DNA from: Leuconostoc falkenbergense
Lineage (GTDB): Bacteria; Bacillota; Bacilli; Lactobacillales; Lactobacillaceae
Length of the DNA stretch: 64,000 nt
Direction: 5' to 3'
NCBI RefSeq assembly: GCF_014634805.1
Contig: NZ_BMBS01000002.1
Coordinates: 1 to 64,000, forward strand
Part shown: positions 26,721 to 38,299 of the stretch, piece by piece
How positions within the stretch are numbered: the first letter of the stretch is position 1
How the letters are laid out: each line of letters starts with the position of its first letter
Translations under genes and position numbers: made by a program
Notes under the pieces: generated by a model
What the model saw: only the letters and a program-made list of their open reading frames with translations
The model's database searches: none
Told to the model about the DNA's origin: nothing

Positions 26721-27683
26721 TCACAAAGTTGTTTGATCACGGTTTTCAGGTTTGTAAAACTTACGATTATCTAAACCAAAGACTCTATCTGAGAAAGAAC
26801 CTTCAGCTGTTTTTTCCATTACTCCGCTCATCATCTGAATACCCGCATCAAGTTCATCCAATTGATGCAACACTTCAGCTTCCATGACGACTGGTCTCAC
26901 TGGAGATCCATATTCTAAAATACCATGGTGTGATAACACCACATGCCGTAGTAATATCAAGTCCTCATCTTGTAAATCAAACTTCAGTTCTCGCGCTGCC
27001 AAAACAATTTGTTCATCAATTAACGTAATATGACCAATCAAATTTCCTGACAAAGTATATTGTGTCGCCACTGGCCCAGACAGTTCAATCGTTTTTCCTA
27101 AATCATGTAACAATGCACCGGCAATCAACAACTCCTGATTTAATTGTGGATACTGTCCTGCGACACCTTTAGCTAATTTTGCAATAGATAATGAGTGAAA
27201 TGCCAAACCACCAGCAAATGCATGATGATTTGATTTGGCAGCTGGATAGCGTAAAAATGCATCATGATATTGTGTAAATAAGCGACGTACTAAACGATTC
27301 CAAGTTGGATTAACAATCAAAAAAATATAATCGTTTAGGGCATCGTTCATATCTGCTTCTTTAATTGGCGCATGCACCATAAAGTCAGACGGATTTTCTG
27401 GCTCTCCGGATTCAGTTAAACGAACGTTTGTAATCTGAACTTGTGGCTGATCGTGATATGATCCTCGTACACCCTGCAATTTAACAATTTTTCCAGGGAC
27501 AAAGCAAGTTATCTGTTCCTCAGTAGCGTCCCATAAATTTCCTGGTAAGTCACCAGACCTATCAGAAAACACTAATCCAATGTATGTTTTCCCATTTTTT
27601 GTCAAACGTACATCCGCACTTTTAATCAGCGCAAAACTATCCACATGCTCCGAATCCTGATAATTTGCTAATAATTTAGTCAT
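26721..27683 (-). CDS. yhaM: 3'-5' exoribonuclease YhaM
   Basis: Exoribonuclease that trims short single-stranded RNA 3' ends. The 320-residue protein has an N-terminal OB-fold (about 12-105) and an HD domain with HHAFAGGLAFHS and LLHDLGK (His-Asp pair). A C-terminal helix follows. It is the third gene of the yhaO-yhaN-yhaM operon, 24 bp after yhaN, the same order as in Bacillus, and shares its promoter with a LexA box. Confidence 0.94.
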   Translation of the reverse strand: MTKLLANYQDSEHVDSFALIKSADVRLTKNGKTYIGLVFSDRSGDLPGNLWDATEEQITCFVPGKIVKLQGVRGSYHDQPQVQITNVRLTESGEPENPSDFMVHAPIKEADMNDALNDYIFLIVNPTWNRLVRRLFTQYHDAFLRYPAAKSNHHAFAGGLAFHSLSIAKLAKGVAGQYPQLNQELLIAGALLHDLGKTIELSGPVATQYTLSGNLIGHITLIDEQIVLAARELKFDLQDEDLILLRHVVLSHHGILEYGSPVRPVVMEAEVLHQLDELDAGIQMMSGVMEKTAEGSFSDRVFGLDNRKFYKPENRDQTTL

Positions 27684-27707
27684 ATTCTATCCTCACAGCT
27701 TTATCTA

Positions 27708-30071
27708 TTACAATTTTATCATATTTGGAAAATCGTTGGTTTCTACACTAGTTGTCAAATAAATAATTTGTTGTTTGTCTGACAATTGGGCTAACATATC
27801 AAGCATAATAGCACGTCTCTGTGGATCAAAGTTGACAAATCCATCATCAATTACCATAGGGAAATTAATCACATCAGCAATAACGCGAGCCAATGCAAGA
27901 CGCATCGCAACGTAAAGCTGTTCCTGAGTACCAGTAGATAACGACATCACGTTAAATGACTCATGGCGCGCAGTAGTTACAATAATTTCGTCTTTTTCAA
28001 AATTAATGTGTTGGTAACGCCTTACGGTTAATTGACTAAAGCACTCTGTCGCAAATTTCATCATCTTAGGAAAACGATTTTGTGAAGCAGCGTGTAAAGC
28101 ACTGTAAATCCAACGATTTGCTAATTTTTGCGCCAAATATTCACTAAATTGAGTGATGAGTTCAGTTTTTTGGTCTGCAACCTTTTGTTGCATTACCATG
28201 AAATCATCATTACTAACGCGTTGCATCTGTTGTGCCTGAATGCGCGCCAATTTTGCCTGTTCTTCCGCAAAATGCTGCTTTATTTGGGCAAGATTATTAT
28301 GCTCGTTTTCCAGATTTTTTGAAAGTGCTTGCGCATCCTCAAACGCTGACAATTTTTTTTGGTCTTGAGCAGGTATTTGTTGAATCATTGCTTGATACCG
28401 ATGATCGTTAACCATTTGCTCGTGATAAGCAATATCCAAATTTTGCAAATCAGTCATTTTTTCAACATCATATTTCTGAAAAATCACTTTTAAATCAAGC
28501 TTTTTTTGATTTAAAGATATACTTGACGCTTCAATCATATTATCCAGTTGTGATTGCTGTTGTTGCCTGAGAACATTTTCATTCTGCTTTACTAAAACAC
28601 GATTTTGAATCGTTTGCGCCAGTTGATCCACTGAGTCATGAATCGCCTGTGATGCTAACGCCACATTTAGATCTCTGGCTAAGGATTGTAGTGCTTTATT
28701 AATGTGAACTGTTTGCAAGTCAATTTTTTGATTAATGGCTGTCAAAGAATTGTCAAGCTTAAGGTAATGTTCAATACTAGGCTGAACAGCACGTATCTGT
28801 GTCCCATTTAAAGGATAATACTGCTTTTTAATATCACTAATCACACTATTATTTTTCACTACAAATCTAATAATAAAACTCAAAAGTACAATTACGACCA
28901 TCAACCATAGCCAAATGGGTGTTACCACCAAATACACTGCAATAGTTAACAAAATTGCCCCACTAACCATTCCAATAAATCGGACTTTGTAGTTTGACAG
29001 CCGTTGATCATCATCGGCTGTCAGTAATTCTGGCACCTTATTGGTTGCAAACTGTGCTTGAATTGCTTTTTGTTGCGCCAATAATTCATCATGCTGTCGC
29101 TGATCATTCACTAGTTGGCTGGCCATCATTTTTATAGTCATCAACCGTTTATTACTGTCTTCAATTTCACTTGCAGATTCGGGTTGTACACTCAGATCTT
29201 GCTCTTGACGACGAATGTTGCTTGCCAAAAGATCAATTTCAACTTGCAATTGCTCCGCGTGCTGTAAATCTGACTCTGAGACTGAACGAACCTGCTTTCT
29301 CTCAATTTGTTGCGCTTCATAAAACAGTCGGTATTGCCGTTGCAATTGCGTTAGCTGATTAATATTTTCTTGGGATTTATCTAATTCTTTTTCTAACATG
29401 GCAACTGATTGTGTCAACTCTGAAACAGTCTGTTGATCATCTAAAAAAATTTTCAACTGTTCTGATTGCTTTGTCAATTCGGTCTCACTAACTTCGTATG
29501 AATGGACCGCTTGATTAAGTGATCGTCTCCCTGTGGCACGTGACGCAAATAATTTATCTGCTTTCTTATCAAATTCAGTTGCTGTCTCAAGCCATTGTGT
29601 GCTGCCAACTGCGCCGAGATTTAATAATAGTTTTTGTAAATCTGGTGCAGAAATTTGTTTCATTTGTATCAAATCCTGCTCGCTAAAGTTAAAAATATCA
29701 TCAAAAGATTGCCTTGTTAAAGGCGATAATTCATTGCTTAGCCATTCCTCTGGATTTGTTATTTCATGTTGGTCTGCAAGACGGGTAATTGTCAAAGTAC
29801 TTTGTGTTCGATCAAAGCGTGCAATGCGAAAATCACCATTAGCAGTCTCAACCACCAAATCACCACCATAGCGACTGCCATCTTGGGGATCATAAACATT
29901 TTTTGATTGTTTTTTACTTGGAAAACCAAATAAAATACCAACAATAAATGCGCGTAAGGTTGATTTACCGGACTCATTCTGACCAACAATTATCTGCAAT
30001 TGACTGTTAAAATCAAATGCCACCTGAGACCATTTGCCAAAACCACTAATATGAACTTGTTTAATCTTCAT
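27708..30071 (-). CDS. yhaN: YhaN, SbcC/Rad50-like ATPase
   Basis: A 787-residue SMC-type ATPase with Walker A GQNESGKSTL near residue 35, long coiled coils (about 170-320 and 430-640), and a C-terminal ABC signature (LSTGTQEQLY) with Walker B FPMVIDDGF. Between the coils lies a hydrophobic segment of two helices (about 363-405), which would tether it to the membrane, as in YhaN. It pairs with the nuclease YhaO, whose gene overlaps by 11 bp. The role in DNA repair is inferred from the family. Confidence 0.9.
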   Translation of the reverse strand: MKIKQVHISGFGKWSQVAFDFNSQLQIIVGQNESGKSTLRAFIVGILFGFPSKKQSKNVYDPQDGSRYGGDLVVETANGDFRIARFDRTQSTLTITRLADQHEITNPEEWLSNELSPLTRQSFDDIFNFSEQDLIQMKQISAPDLQKLLLNLGAVGSTQWLETATEFDKKADKLFASRATGRRSLNQAVHSYEVSETELTKQSEQLKIFLDDQQTVSELTQSVAMLEKELDKSQENINQLTQLQRQYRLFYEAQQIERKQVRSVSESDLQHAEQLQVEIDLLASNIRRQEQDLSVQPESASEIEDSNKRLMTIKMMASQLVNDQRQHDELLAQQKAIQAQFATNKVPELLTADDDQRLSNYKVRFIGMVSGAILLTIAVYLVVTPIWLWLMVVIVLLSFIIRFVVKNNSVISDIKKQYYPLNGTQIRAVQPSIEHYLKLDNSLTAINQKIDLQTVHINKALQSLARDLNVALASQAIHDSVDQLAQTIQNRVLVKQNENVLRQQQQSQLDNMIEASSISLNQKKLDLKVIFQKYDVEKMTDLQNLDIAYHEQMVNDHRYQAMIQQIPAQDQKKLSAFEDAQALSKNLENEHNNLAQIKQHFAEEQAKLARIQAQQMQRVSNDDFMVMQQKVADQKTELITQFSEYLAQKLANRWIYSALHAASQNRFPKMMKFATECFSQLTVRRYQHINFEKDEIIVTTARHESFNVMSLSTGTQEQLYVAMRLALARVIADVINFPMVIDDGFVNFDPQRRAIMLDMLAQLSDKQQIIYLTTSVETNDFPNMIKL

Positions 30072-31236
30072 GTAAGTGTCGCCTTTCGCTAATTAATTCC
30101 GTCATCCGTTGACGCAACAAATGTTTACCGGCTGATGTCGTAAAATAATCACGCACAAAAAAAGGCACTTGATTTGGTAAATAATCATTCACTTCAAATG
30201 AAGACATCAATTGCGTCAATGAGTTTTCCCAAAATTGCTGATCAATCACGTCGTTAATTTGTGCTGATTGATAATCCATAATCAGATTTAAACGAACAAT
30301 CCACACGTTTGAAGCCATATTGGCACGCAAGCCTTCCAGTGTGAAGCCGTGTGTAATACGAGAGATAAATTCAGGGTCACTTGTCTGAGAGATATTGATG
30401 GTCCAAAACCCAACTTCATCATCAGACAATGTTTTGGCACGCTGAATCAAATCCAGTTCATCTGCAACGTGATCAAAAGTCACTTCATGCCAAACAACTG
30501 GTGCCACAGCAACAAATGTAGGTACCAAACGACCAGTATCATCACTAACTAAATAGTAACCTTTTGGCCCAGTTTCTGTGAGATTCAACCCCTGCAAATT
30601 TCCTGAATATCCAACAAAGGGCCGCTGATTCAGTGTTTGTCGCTTATGAATATGGCCCAGTGCCCAGTAGTCATAGTTTTTAGATAGTAAATCGCCAACA
30701 GAAAACGGTGCATAAGATGATCCCTCCGTACCAACAGACCCATGATACATACCAATTTGATAATCAAATTGTCGATTCTTTTGAGGAAAATCATCAATAA
30801 TACGAGTTGCTTGTTGCTGAGTCTGATAACTAAATCCAGTAATTGCGACACGTTTACCACTTTTTATCGTTAACGATTGCGTCACAACCTGCTGAGGTAA
30901 AACAACAACATTAACTGGCCAAGGCAAATGTTGTCGTCGATCTGCTTCAAAATCATGATTACCAAAACTCAAATAAACCGGTATTTTTGCCTCCAGTAAC
31001 CGATTAAATTGTTGATTCACAATACTTTGAATTTGGGCGCTATTTTCAGCAGCGTTGTACAAATCGCCTGGAAACAATACAAAATCTACTGATTCACTAA
31101 TTGCAGCATCAATTAACTTTATGAAAGCAGTGATAGTTGCCTTATGAACCGTTTCTTTTAACATTTCGGGCAACTGTCCGTCCAACCCCGAAAATGGGTT
31201 ACCCAAATGTATATCCCCTGCATGAATAAATTTCAT
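30061..31236 (-). CDS. yhaO: YhaO, SbcD/Mre11-like DNA exonuclease
   Basis: Calcineurin-like metallophosphoesterase. Metal ligands are in AGDIHLGNPF, FPGDLYN, SFGNHDFEADR, MYHGSVG and ALGHIHK, the full Mre11/SbcD set. I place the start at the ATG at 31236 (MKFIHAGD) since TAGGAG lies 5 nt ahead; a GTG six bases upstream overlaps that site. A LexA box lies at 31250-31263, just 14 nt before the ATG, so the operon is probably SOS-induced. Confidence 0.92.
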   Translation of the reverse strand: MKFIHAGDIHLGNPFSGLDGQLPEMLKETVHKATITAFIKLIDAAISESVDFVLFPGDLYNAAENSAQIQSIVNQQFNRLLEAKIPVYLSFGNHDFEADRRQHLPWPVNVVVLPQQVVTQSLTIKSGKRVAITGFSYQTQQQATRIIDDFPQKNRQFDYQIGMYHGSVGTEGSSYAPFSVGDLLSKNYDYWALGHIHKRQTLNQRPFVGYSGNLQGLNLTETGPKGYYLVSDDTGRLVPTFVAVAPVVWHEVTFDHVADELDLIQRAKTLSDDEVGFWTINISQTSDPEFISRITHGFTLEGLRANMASNVWIVRLNLIMDYQSAQINDVIDQQFWENSLTQLMSSFEVNDYLPNQVPFFVRDYFTTSAGKHLLRQRMTELISERRHLHED

Positions 31237-31249
31237 TGTCACTCCTAAG

Positions 31250-31299
31250 CGAATATTTGTTCGTATGATTAGTATACCGAAATTTCAAGATGACTTCAA
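31250..31299 (-). promoter_or_regulatory. yhaONM promoter with SOS box
   Basis: Minus strand: -35 TTGAAG (31294-31299), 17-bp spacer, -10 TATACT (31271-31276), then CGAACAAATATTCG (31250-31263). The last is CGAAC-N4-GTTCG with one mismatch, placed at the transcription start. It is as good a match as the lexA box. Confidence 0.75.
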
Positions 31300-31324
31300 T
31301 AAAAAAACGCTCGTTTGAGCGTTT
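31300..31324 (-). terminator. Purine operon terminator
   Basis: Minus-strand stem ACGCTC/GAGCGT (31307-31312 and 31317-31322) followed by seven T. It lies right after the purH stop. Confidence 0.88.
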
Positions 31325-31331
31325 TGAAGGC

Positions 31332-32858
31332 TTAATGTTTGAAGTGACGGGTACCACTAAAGACTAACGCAACCCCTAACTCGTTAGCTTTGTCGATTGA
31401 ATCTTGGTCTTTGATTGATCCACCTGGTTCAACAATTGCCTTAATACCATGTTCAGCAGCATATTGCACCGAATCATTCATCGGGAAAAAGGCATCGGAT
31501 GCCAATACCGCATCGCTAAGATTTGACTTATTGGCAGCTTTTTGAATAGAATAAACAACGGAATCAATACGATTTGGCTGTCCTGCGCCAACACCCAAAG
31601 TTTGACCATCTCTCGCCACAACTATTGCGTTAGACTTGACATGTTTAACAACTTTTTGCGCAAAAATCATGGCCTTTAACTGCTCCTCTGTTGGTACAAC
31701 TTTTGATACCACCTTGAACGAATCCGCTGACTCTTCCACCAAATCGCGTTCTTGAACAACGGCACCACCAAGTACAGAGGTAACTTCAAGCGCTTGCGGG
31801 ATTGCAGTAGTAAATGGCAACGTCAGCAAACGTAAGTTTTTCTTAGCAGACAAAATCTCAAAAGCCTCTGGTGTAAAGCTTGGCGCAATGATAATTTCCA
31901 AAAATATCTTGTGCATTTTTTCAGCAGTTACGGCATCAACTTCTCGATTTAATGCAACAATTCCACCAAAAATTGAAATATCATCAGCAGCAAAAGCCTT
32001 ATCCCACGCTGCTTCAACCGTTGCACCTTGACCAATGCCAGCTGGATTCATATGTTTAACTGTCACCACAGTTGTTTCGTCAAATTCTGCAATAATGCGC
32101 AACGCAGCGTCCGCATCACGAATGTTGTTATATGACAATTGCTTCCCATGCAATATTTCCGCATTGAGCACTGAATATGCCTCAGGCAAGGCATTCCGAT
32201 AGGCTGCGGCAGATTGATGAGGATTTTCACCATAACGCATATCATCAAATTTTTCAAACGGCAGTGTCAGGTTTTCTGGAAATTCTGTTTCTGTCAAATA
32301 ATGAGCGATTAAGGCATCGTATGACGCCGTATGTTGAAATACCTTGGCTGCTAGGTTACGACGATAGGTTTGGTCCACTGAACCAGACTTCAATTTGTTA
32401 ATAACATCATCGTAATCAGCTGGATCAACAATTGGTAAAACAGCGGCAAAATTTTTAGCAGCTGAACGTAACATTGATGGCCCACCAATATCAATATTTT
32501 CGATAGCTTCTGCTTCTGTGACCCCATCTTTTTGAATCGTTGACTTGAACGGATATAAATTCACAACCACAATGTCAATTGGCGTAATATCGTATTCTGC
32601 TAATTTGGCCATATGTTCTGGCAAATCACGACGTGCTAGTAAACCAGCGTGCACACGTGGATGCAACGTCTTGACACGCCCATCTAACATCTCAGGAAAA
32701 TCTGTGACTTCGTCAATTGGCAATACTTCCAAGCCAGCCTCTGCTAACACTTTATGTGTCCCACCTGTTGACACTAACTCATAACCTAATTCCACTAAAC
32801 TTTTAGCAAATGGTACCAAACCTTTTTTGTCGGAAACACTTAGTAATGCACGGGTCAT
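31332..32858 (-). CDS. purH: Bifunctional AICAR transformylase / IMP cyclohydrolase
   Basis: Last two steps to IMP. The N-terminal MGS-like cyclohydrolase domain (about 1-135, [20 protein letters not shown]) and the C-terminal formyltransferase domain, with catalytic Lys-His in KHMNPAG, are both complete. 508 residues is typical. It uses 10-formyl-THF, which fhs in this window can supply. It is the last gene of the operon; its ATG overlaps the purN stop by 4 bp. Confidence 0.97.
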   Translation of the reverse strand: MTRALLSVSDKKGLVPFAKSLVELGYELVSTGGTHKVLAEAGLEVLPIDEVTDFPEMLDGRVKTLHPRVHAGLLARRDLPEHMAKLAEYDITPIDIVVVNLYPFKSTIQKDGVTEAEAIENIDIGGPSMLRSAAKNFAAVLPIVDPADYDDVINKLKSGSVDQTYRRNLAAKVFQHTASYDALIAHYLTETEFPENLTLPFEKFDDMRYGENPHQSAAAYRNALPEAYSVLNAEILHGKQLSYNNIRDADAALRIIAEFDETTVVTVKHMNPAGIGQGATVEAAWDKAFAADDISIFGGIVALNREVDAVTAEKMHKIFLEIIIAPSFTPEAFEILSAKKNLRLLTLPFTTAIPQALEVTSVLGGAVVQERDLVEESADSFKVVSKVVPTEEQLKAMIFAQKVVKHVKSNAIVVARDGQTLGVGAGQPNRIDSVVYSIQKAANKSNLSDAVLASDAFFPMNDSVQYAAEHGIKAIVEPGGSIKDQDSIDKANELGVALVFSGTRHFKH

Positions 32859-33445
32859 TTTAAAAATACTCCTTCTTTTAATAACTTTTCTAGTGTGTTC
32901 GGGTATAAAACGTGTTCCACATGATGGATACGCGTTTCCAGTTGTTCAAGTGTGTCGTCTTTTTTAATTGGCACCACTTCTTGCGCAATAATTTCGCCAG
33001 TATCAATGCCATTGTCAACAAAATGCACTGTGACGCCAGTCTTATCGACACCTGCTTCAAACGCATCCAAAATACTGTGCCGCCCGGGAAAACTAGGCAG
33101 CATCGCTGGGTGCAAATTGATGATTTTACCCAAATAACGATTGATTAATAATGGTGTCAAAATGCGCATGTAACCTGCCAGTAAAATACCATCAACTTGA
33201 TCTGATTCCAGCTGGTCAATAATCGCTTGTTCAGCAGCTGTTTTGTCAAGATAGTGACTGTAAATAATTGTCGTGGTTGGCACGCCAAATACTTTTGCTA
33301 AGTTGAGCACCCCAGCTTTGGAATGATCAACCACTAATCTGACAATTTCAGCATTTAGATTGCGTTGTATAATGGCGTCATTTAATGCCTGAAAGTTTGT
33401 GCCAGTCCCAGAGGCAAAAACTGCTAATCGAACTTTTTTTACCAT
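32855..33445 (-). CDS. purN: Phosphoribosylglycinamide formyltransferase (GART)
   Basis: Transfers formyl from 10-formyl-THF to GAR. In 196 residues it has the nucleotide-binding start [12 protein letters not shown] and the catalytic segment [15 protein letters not shown], with the His and later Asp ([10 protein letters not shown]) of the active site. It overlaps purM by 7 bp and purH by 4 bp, in line with coupled translation. Confidence 0.96.
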   Translation of the reverse strand: MVKKVRLAVFASGTGTNFQALNDAIIQRNLNAEIVRLVVDHSKAGVLNLAKVFGVPTTTIIYSHYLDKTAAEQAIIDQLESDQVDGILLAGYMRILTPLLINRYLGKIINLHPAMLPSFPGRHSILDAFEAGVDKTGVTVHFVDNGIDTGEIIAQEVVPIKKDDTLEQLETRIHHVEHVLYPNTLEKLLKEGVFLK

Positions 33446-34476
33446 GGTGCTACTCCTGTAAACACCACAGCTTCTTTTTGACGGTCAGTGATTTTACCTA
33501 ATAGATAAGCAGGTTGTTCGTTTTCAGTCAACATCGTCATGGCATCTGCTAATTGACTAGGTTGAACTACCAATACTAAACCTAAGCCATTGTTAAACGT
33601 CAATAGCATATCTGCGAGAGAAACATTGCCACGTTTTTGTAAATCATCAAAAATGGGCAGTATGGGCCATGATCCCCAACTAATTTCAGCTGATAGATGT
33701 TTTGGAAAGGCACGAGGCAAATTTTCAACTAACCCACCACCTGTGATATGCGCCATTGATTGTACCAGACCTGCTTGAACTAATGGCCATACCGATTTAG
33801 CATATAATGCTGTTGGCGTCAGCAAAGTCGTTTGCAATTGCTCATCAAGCTGTTGAAAGGCTGATTCATTATCAATATGATAAATGTGGCGAACTAATGA
33901 GTAGCCATTTGAATGAATGCCTGACGATGGCAAACCAATTAAAATATCATCTACATCAACATTTTCTGGTTTCAATAACTGATCCCGCTCTGCTATACCA
34001 ACAGCAAATGCAGCTAGATCGTAGTGATTTTTAGCATACAATCCGGGCAATTCAGCACTTTCGCCACCAATAAGAGCCATACCAGATTCTTTGGCTGCAT
34101 GTGCTATGCCTTGTACGATTTCAGCGACCACTTCCGGTCGCATTTTATCAACCGCTAAATAGTCCAACATGAATGCCGGTTTGGCACCTTGAGCTAAAAT
34201 ATCGTTAGCCACCATACCAACTAAATCTTGGCCAATGGTGTCGTGCTTATTCGCCGCAATCGCCAACAATAACTTTGTTCCAACACCATCCGCGCCTGAA
34301 ATCAGTACTGGATCTTTGTAGTCTGTACCAAGTGCATAAGCCGCACCAAAACCGCCAATACCACTCAAAACATTATCGTTATATGTCTTAGCAACTTCAT
34401 CTTGCATTAAATCAACAGCTTTTTCACCAGCTTTGATATCCACGCCAGCCTTCTGATAGGCATTTTCGTTGGTCAT
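33439..34476 (-). CDS. purM: Phosphoribosylformylglycinamidine cyclo-ligase (AIR synthetase)
   Basis: ATP-dependent ring closure of FGAM to AIR. The 345-residue protein carries the PurM-type motifs: [30 protein letters not shown], the Gly-rich [10 protein letters not shown] and [13 protein letters not shown]. Size and order match the family. It overlaps purF by 4 bp (ATGA). Confidence 0.97.
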   Translation of the reverse strand: MTNENAYQKAGVDIKAGEKAVDLMQDEVAKTYNDNVLSGIGGFGAAYALGTDYKDPVLISGADGVGTKLLLAIAANKHDTIGQDLVGMVANDILAQGAKPAFMLDYLAVDKMRPEVVAEIVQGIAHAAKESGMALIGGESAELPGLYAKNHYDLAAFAVGIAERDQLLKPENVDVDDILIGLPSSGIHSNGYSLVRHIYHIDNESAFQQLDEQLQTTLLTPTALYAKSVWPLVQAGLVQSMAHITGGGLVENLPRAFPKHLSAEISWGSWPILPIFDDLQKRGNVSLADMLLTFNNGLGLVLVVQPSQLADAMTMLTENEQPAYLLGKITDRQKEAVVFTGVAPW

Positions 34477-36098
34477 CGTTCTCCTCCCATAATTGGTTGT
34501 GCATCAAGATGAACAGTTCCATCTGCCAAAATATCTTGATTACGCAAAGATCTGACTTGATGTGGATGATAAGTTGTGGTTGGCTCTGGTGCAAAATCAA
34601 CTTCGTGACGTGCCTCAAAATCCGCTAATCCTGCTTGATAGTCATATATTGGGCTAGGATAATGTCCATCAAAATATGCTGTGGTCAATCCTGTCCCCTC
34701 ACCATAGTATGGCAAGTCAATCGCTGACACCAAGCCATCTACCGACAAAAATCCTAGTGAATCAGCCTCTATCATGTCGGTCATTTCTGTCAATGAGTGG
34801 TTAGCGCCCATTAACTCTTTAGTCGTTTGCATATCAATACCATAAAAAGAAGGAAATTTAAAAATCGGACTCGCAATGCGCACATGAACTGACTTAGCTC
34901 CCGCCTCTTTTAGCATGCGAACGATGTACATTGATGTTGTACCACGAACAATTGAATCATCAACCAAAACAACGTTTTGTCCACGAACGACATCACGAAC
35001 CGCGCTTAATTTCATACGTACTGCACGCTCACGTTTATCTTGTGTTGGCTCAATAAATGTTCGAGCAATATACTGATTTTTTACCAAACCCATTTCGTTT
35101 GGTAGGCCGGTAGCTTCTGCAAAACCAGCGGCAGCGCTCAAACTTGAGTTGGGAACACCGACCACAATGTCGGCATCCTTCACAGGCTGTTCAGCTGCCA
35201 AAGCTGCTCCCATACGCTTGCGGGCTTGATGAACATTGACACCATATATTGATGAATCAGGTCGAGCAAAATAAATATATTCCATCGCATCGATATTTAA
35301 CGTCGTCTTATCAGTATAATGGTCAATCGTGAGTCCGCTATCATCAATAATCAGCAGTTCGCCAGGTTGTACATCTCGCAAAAATTTAGCGCCAACAACG
35401 TCTAATGCTGCAGTTTCAGAAGTCACAATGTATTGGCCATCCGGCATTTGACCAACCACAAAAGGTCGAAAAGCATGGGGGTCAAGCGCCGCGTACAACC
35501 CGTGCGGGGTTAACAGCAAGTAAGCAAATCCCCCGCGGAGAACATTGAGTGAAGCTTTAAGTTTGTCAACAAATGTTGACGCTTTAGAACGACGAATCAA
35601 ATGCAATAAAATTTCTGAATCAGCCGATGACTGGAAAATGGCGCCTTCTTCTTCGAGCTTTTCGCGCAATGTCAAGGCATTAGTCAAGTTACCATTGTGT
35701 GCAAGTGAAATTTGCATATCGTGAAAGTTGACCATGAGTGGTTGAATATTTTCTATACCATGAGAGCCAGCAGTCGCATAACGAACGTGTCCAATTGCAC
35801 TGTTTCCTTGCAGGGCTTCTATTCTGCTTGGATCTCGAAAGACGTCACTTAATAAGCCAAGTCCTCTTTCCTGCCACAAATGGCCTGAACGATTAGATAC
35901 AATCCCAGCACCTTCTTGACCACGATGTTGCAATGCATGTAAGCCATAATAGGTCAGCTGCGCAGCATCACTCCGTCCCCAAACACCAAATATGCCACAT
36001 TCTTCATTAAGGCTTCGAACATTGACGCGTGATTGCTCAGTTCTCATTGCCTGATTCGCTTGTGTGTTAATATCTGTCATTATGCCTTTAATCGCCAT
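34473..36098 (-). CDS. purF: Amidophosphoribosyltransferase
   Basis: First committed purine step, PRPP plus glutamine to phosphoribosylamine. The Ntn-type glutaminase domain starts with the nucleophile Cys34 in [11 protein letters not shown], so a 33-residue leader should be removed, longer than the 11 residues in Bacillus. The PRTase domain has [14 protein letters not shown]. The start at 36098 has AGGAGAG nearby and overlaps purL by 19 bp; a second ATG at 36080 would shorten the leader by six residues. Confidence 0.95.
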   Translation of the reverse strand: MAIKGIMTDINTQANQAMRTEQSRVNVRSLNEECGIFGVWGRSDAAQLTYYGLHALQHRGQEGAGIVSNRSGHLWQERGLGLLSDVFRDPSRIEALQGNSAIGHVRYATAGSHGIENIQPLMVNFHDMQISLAHNGNLTNALTLREKLEEEGAIFQSSADSEILLHLIRRSKASTFVDKLKASLNVLRGGFAYLLLTPHGLYAALDPHAFRPFVVGQMPDGQYIVTSETAALDVVGAKFLRDVQPGELLIIDDSGLTIDHYTDKTTLNIDAMEYIYFARPDSSIYGVNVHQARKRMGAALAAEQPVKDADIVVGVPNSSLSAAAGFAEATGLPNEMGLVKNQYIARTFIEPTQDKRERAVRMKLSAVRDVVRGQNVVLVDDSIVRGTTSMYIVRMLKEAGAKSVHVRIASPIFKFPSFYGIDMQTTKELMGANHSLTEMTDMIEADSLGFLSVDGLVSAIDLPYYGEGTGLTTAYFDGHYPSPIYDYQAGLADFEARHEVDFAPEPTTTYHPHQVRSLRNQDILADGTVHLDAQPIMGGER

Positions 36099-38296
36099 GA
36101 AATGCTCTCCTGATAGATGGTTTGAGTTTCTTGTCGTGATAACTGCAATAATTGGTCACTTGATTGAATCGTCATTTGATCCTCATCAGATACCTCACCA
36201 ATTTTTTGAGCTGACTCACCCACTAGTTTTTCAAAAGCATCACGATTTTGGGGTGCCACGGAAACAATGAAACGACTAGGTGTTTCAGCAAATAGGAACT
36301 CTGAAGTCATGTCAGTGACAACATTGAAACTTAAATGACCAGCAAATGCACTTTCCAATAAACCAACAATCAAACCACCTTCAGATAAATCGTGTACGCT
36401 AGCTAATAATGACTGCTCTATTGCTGCTAATACTAGCTTTTGATTGGTAATTTCATCATGATCATTAAATTCAAAAAGCTGCCCGTCGATGGTACCTGTC
36501 TGCATTTTTTGAATTTCAGTACCATTGAAACTAGCGCTCGTTTCCCCAATGATATAAATGCTGTCGCCGGCATTTTGGAATCCAATCCGTGTTGCTTTTG
36601 ACACATCAGTTAGCAAACCAACCATGCCAATCATTGGTGTCGGATAAATGGCTTGACCATCCGTTTCATTATAAAGTGATACGTTTCCAGAAATAATTGG
36701 TGTATTGAGTTGTTTTGCAAGTTCATTAATGCCATCAACTGCTTGAGCCAATTCATAATACACTTCCGGATTATCCGGTGAACCAAAATTCAATCCGTCT
36801 GTGATGCCAATTGGTGTTGCTCCAGTAGCAACGATATTACGAGCTGCCTCTGCAACAGCCATTTTAGCGCCTACTTTAGGATTTAAGTACAAATATCGTG
36901 CATTCACGTCGGTCGTCATTGCTAGTGCCTTCTTAGTCCCACGAATCCTGACTAAAGTAGCATCACCACCAGGTTTAATGACCGTATCAGCACGAACTTG
37001 GGAATCGAAATGACGGAACAAATCACTTTTTGAAGCAATCGTCGGTTGACCAACTAAATCAAGGACTGTTTGCTTTAAATCAGTTACATCTGGTACGAAT
37101 TGATCTGCTTTCAAAATAGCCAAACGTTGAGGCGCCACCATTGGCAAATCTTGTTTAGGGGCATGCGTCAAAAAGTCAACGGGCACATCAGCCACTACTT
37201 GATCATTGAAACGTAAACGATAGCGACCATCATCCGTCACACGACCGATAATGACAGCATCCAAGTTGGCTTTTTTGAACAAATCTAATATAACTTGCTC
37301 TTCCCCTTTTTTAACAACAAATAACATGCGTTCTTGGGATTCGGACAACATCAATTCATAAGGCGTCATCGCTGTTTCACGTTGTGGCACTTGGTTTAAG
37401 TCTAAATCAATTCCCATACCAGCTTTTGAGGCCATTTCTGAACTAGAAGATAACAAACCAGCAGCACCCATATCCTGAATACCAACAATAATATCTGAAT
37501 GATCGCGAACTGCTTGCAAAGTGGCATCCATCACTAATTTTTCTAGAAATGGATCGCCAACCTGAACAGCAGAACGATCTGACTCATGTTCAGTTGAAAA
37601 TTCGGCCGATGCAAATGATGCCCCGTTAATCCCATCGCGCCCAGTTTTGGCACCTACATAAATAATTGAGTTACCAACACCTTTGGCTTGACCGACTTGC
37701 ATACCCTTTTGATCCATTAGTCCAACAGCCATTACATTAACTAATGGATTACCCGCATAAACTGGGTCAAAACCAATTTCACCACCAACTGTGGGAATCC
37801 CAATCGCATTACCGTAACCAGCAATACCAGCAATCACACCGTCAACAATGTGGTGTGTGTGTGCGTTATCAAGTTCGCCAAAACGTAGCGAATCTAGTAC
37901 AGCAATAGGCTGGGCTCCCATTGAAAAAATATCGCGTAAAATACCACCAACACCAGTCGCCGCGCCTTCATAAGGCTCAACAAATGACGGATGATTATGA
38001 CTCTCAGCTTTGAAAACTACTGCTTGATTATCACCAATATCCAATATACCGGCACCTTCACCCGGCCCCTGCAAAACACGTTCATTGGTTGACCAAAAAT
38101 GACGTAAAATTGGCTTGGACTTTTTGTAAGAAACATGTTCTGACCACATGCCAGAGAAAATACCTGTTTCAGTATAATTAGGTAAGCGATCAAGTGTATC
38201 AACAATAAGTTGGTACTCCGTATCAGTCAAACCCCATTGCTGATAAATTTTACTATCACGGACCATTTCGGGTGTTATCTCATTATCACTATGCAT
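36080..38296 (-). CDS. purL: FGAM synthase subunit PurL
   Basis: Large subunit of the three-part FGAM synthase (PurL-PurQ-PurS) of Gram-positive bacteria. The 738-residue protein has two PurM-like halves. Motifs include the opening [24 protein letters not shown] with the catalytic His, and [13 protein letters not shown]. It is the short PurL that needs separate PurQ and PurS, both encoded directly upstream. The gap to purQ is 3 bp. Confidence 0.97.
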   Translation of the reverse strand: MHSDNEITPEMVRDSKIYQQWGLTDTEYQLIVDTLDRLPNYTETGIFSGMWSEHVSYKKSKPILRHFWSTNERVLQGPGEGAGILDIGDNQAVVFKAESHNHPSFVEPYEGAATGVGGILRDIFSMGAQPIAVLDSLRFGELDNAHTHHIVDGVIAGIAGYGNAIGIPTVGGEIGFDPVYAGNPLVNVMAVGLMDQKGMQVGQAKGVGNSIIYVGAKTGRDGINGASFASAEFSTEHESDRSAVQVGDPFLEKLVMDATLQAVRDHSDIIVGIQDMGAAGLLSSSSEMASKAGMGIDLDLNQVPQRETAMTPYELMLSESQERMLFVVKKGEEQVILDLFKKANLDAVIIGRVTDDGRYRLRFNDQVVADVPVDFLTHAPKQDLPMVAPQRLAILKADQFVPDVTDLKQTVLDLVGQPTIASKSDLFRHFDSQVRADTVIKPGGDATLVRIRGTKKALAMTTDVNARYLYLNPKVGAKMAVAEAARNIVATGATPIGITDGLNFGSPDNPEVYYELAQAVDGINELAKQLNTPIISGNVSLYNETDGQAIYPTPMIGMVGLLTDVSKATRIGFQNAGDSIYIIGETSASFNGTEIQKMQTGTIDGQLFEFNDHDEITNQKLVLAAIEQSLLASVHDLSEGGLIVGLLESAFAGHLSFNVVTDMTSEFLFAETPSRFIVSVAPQNRDAFEKLVGESAQKIGEVSDEDQMTIQSSDQLLQLSRQETQTIYQESISWRLKA

Positions 38297-38299
38297 GTC

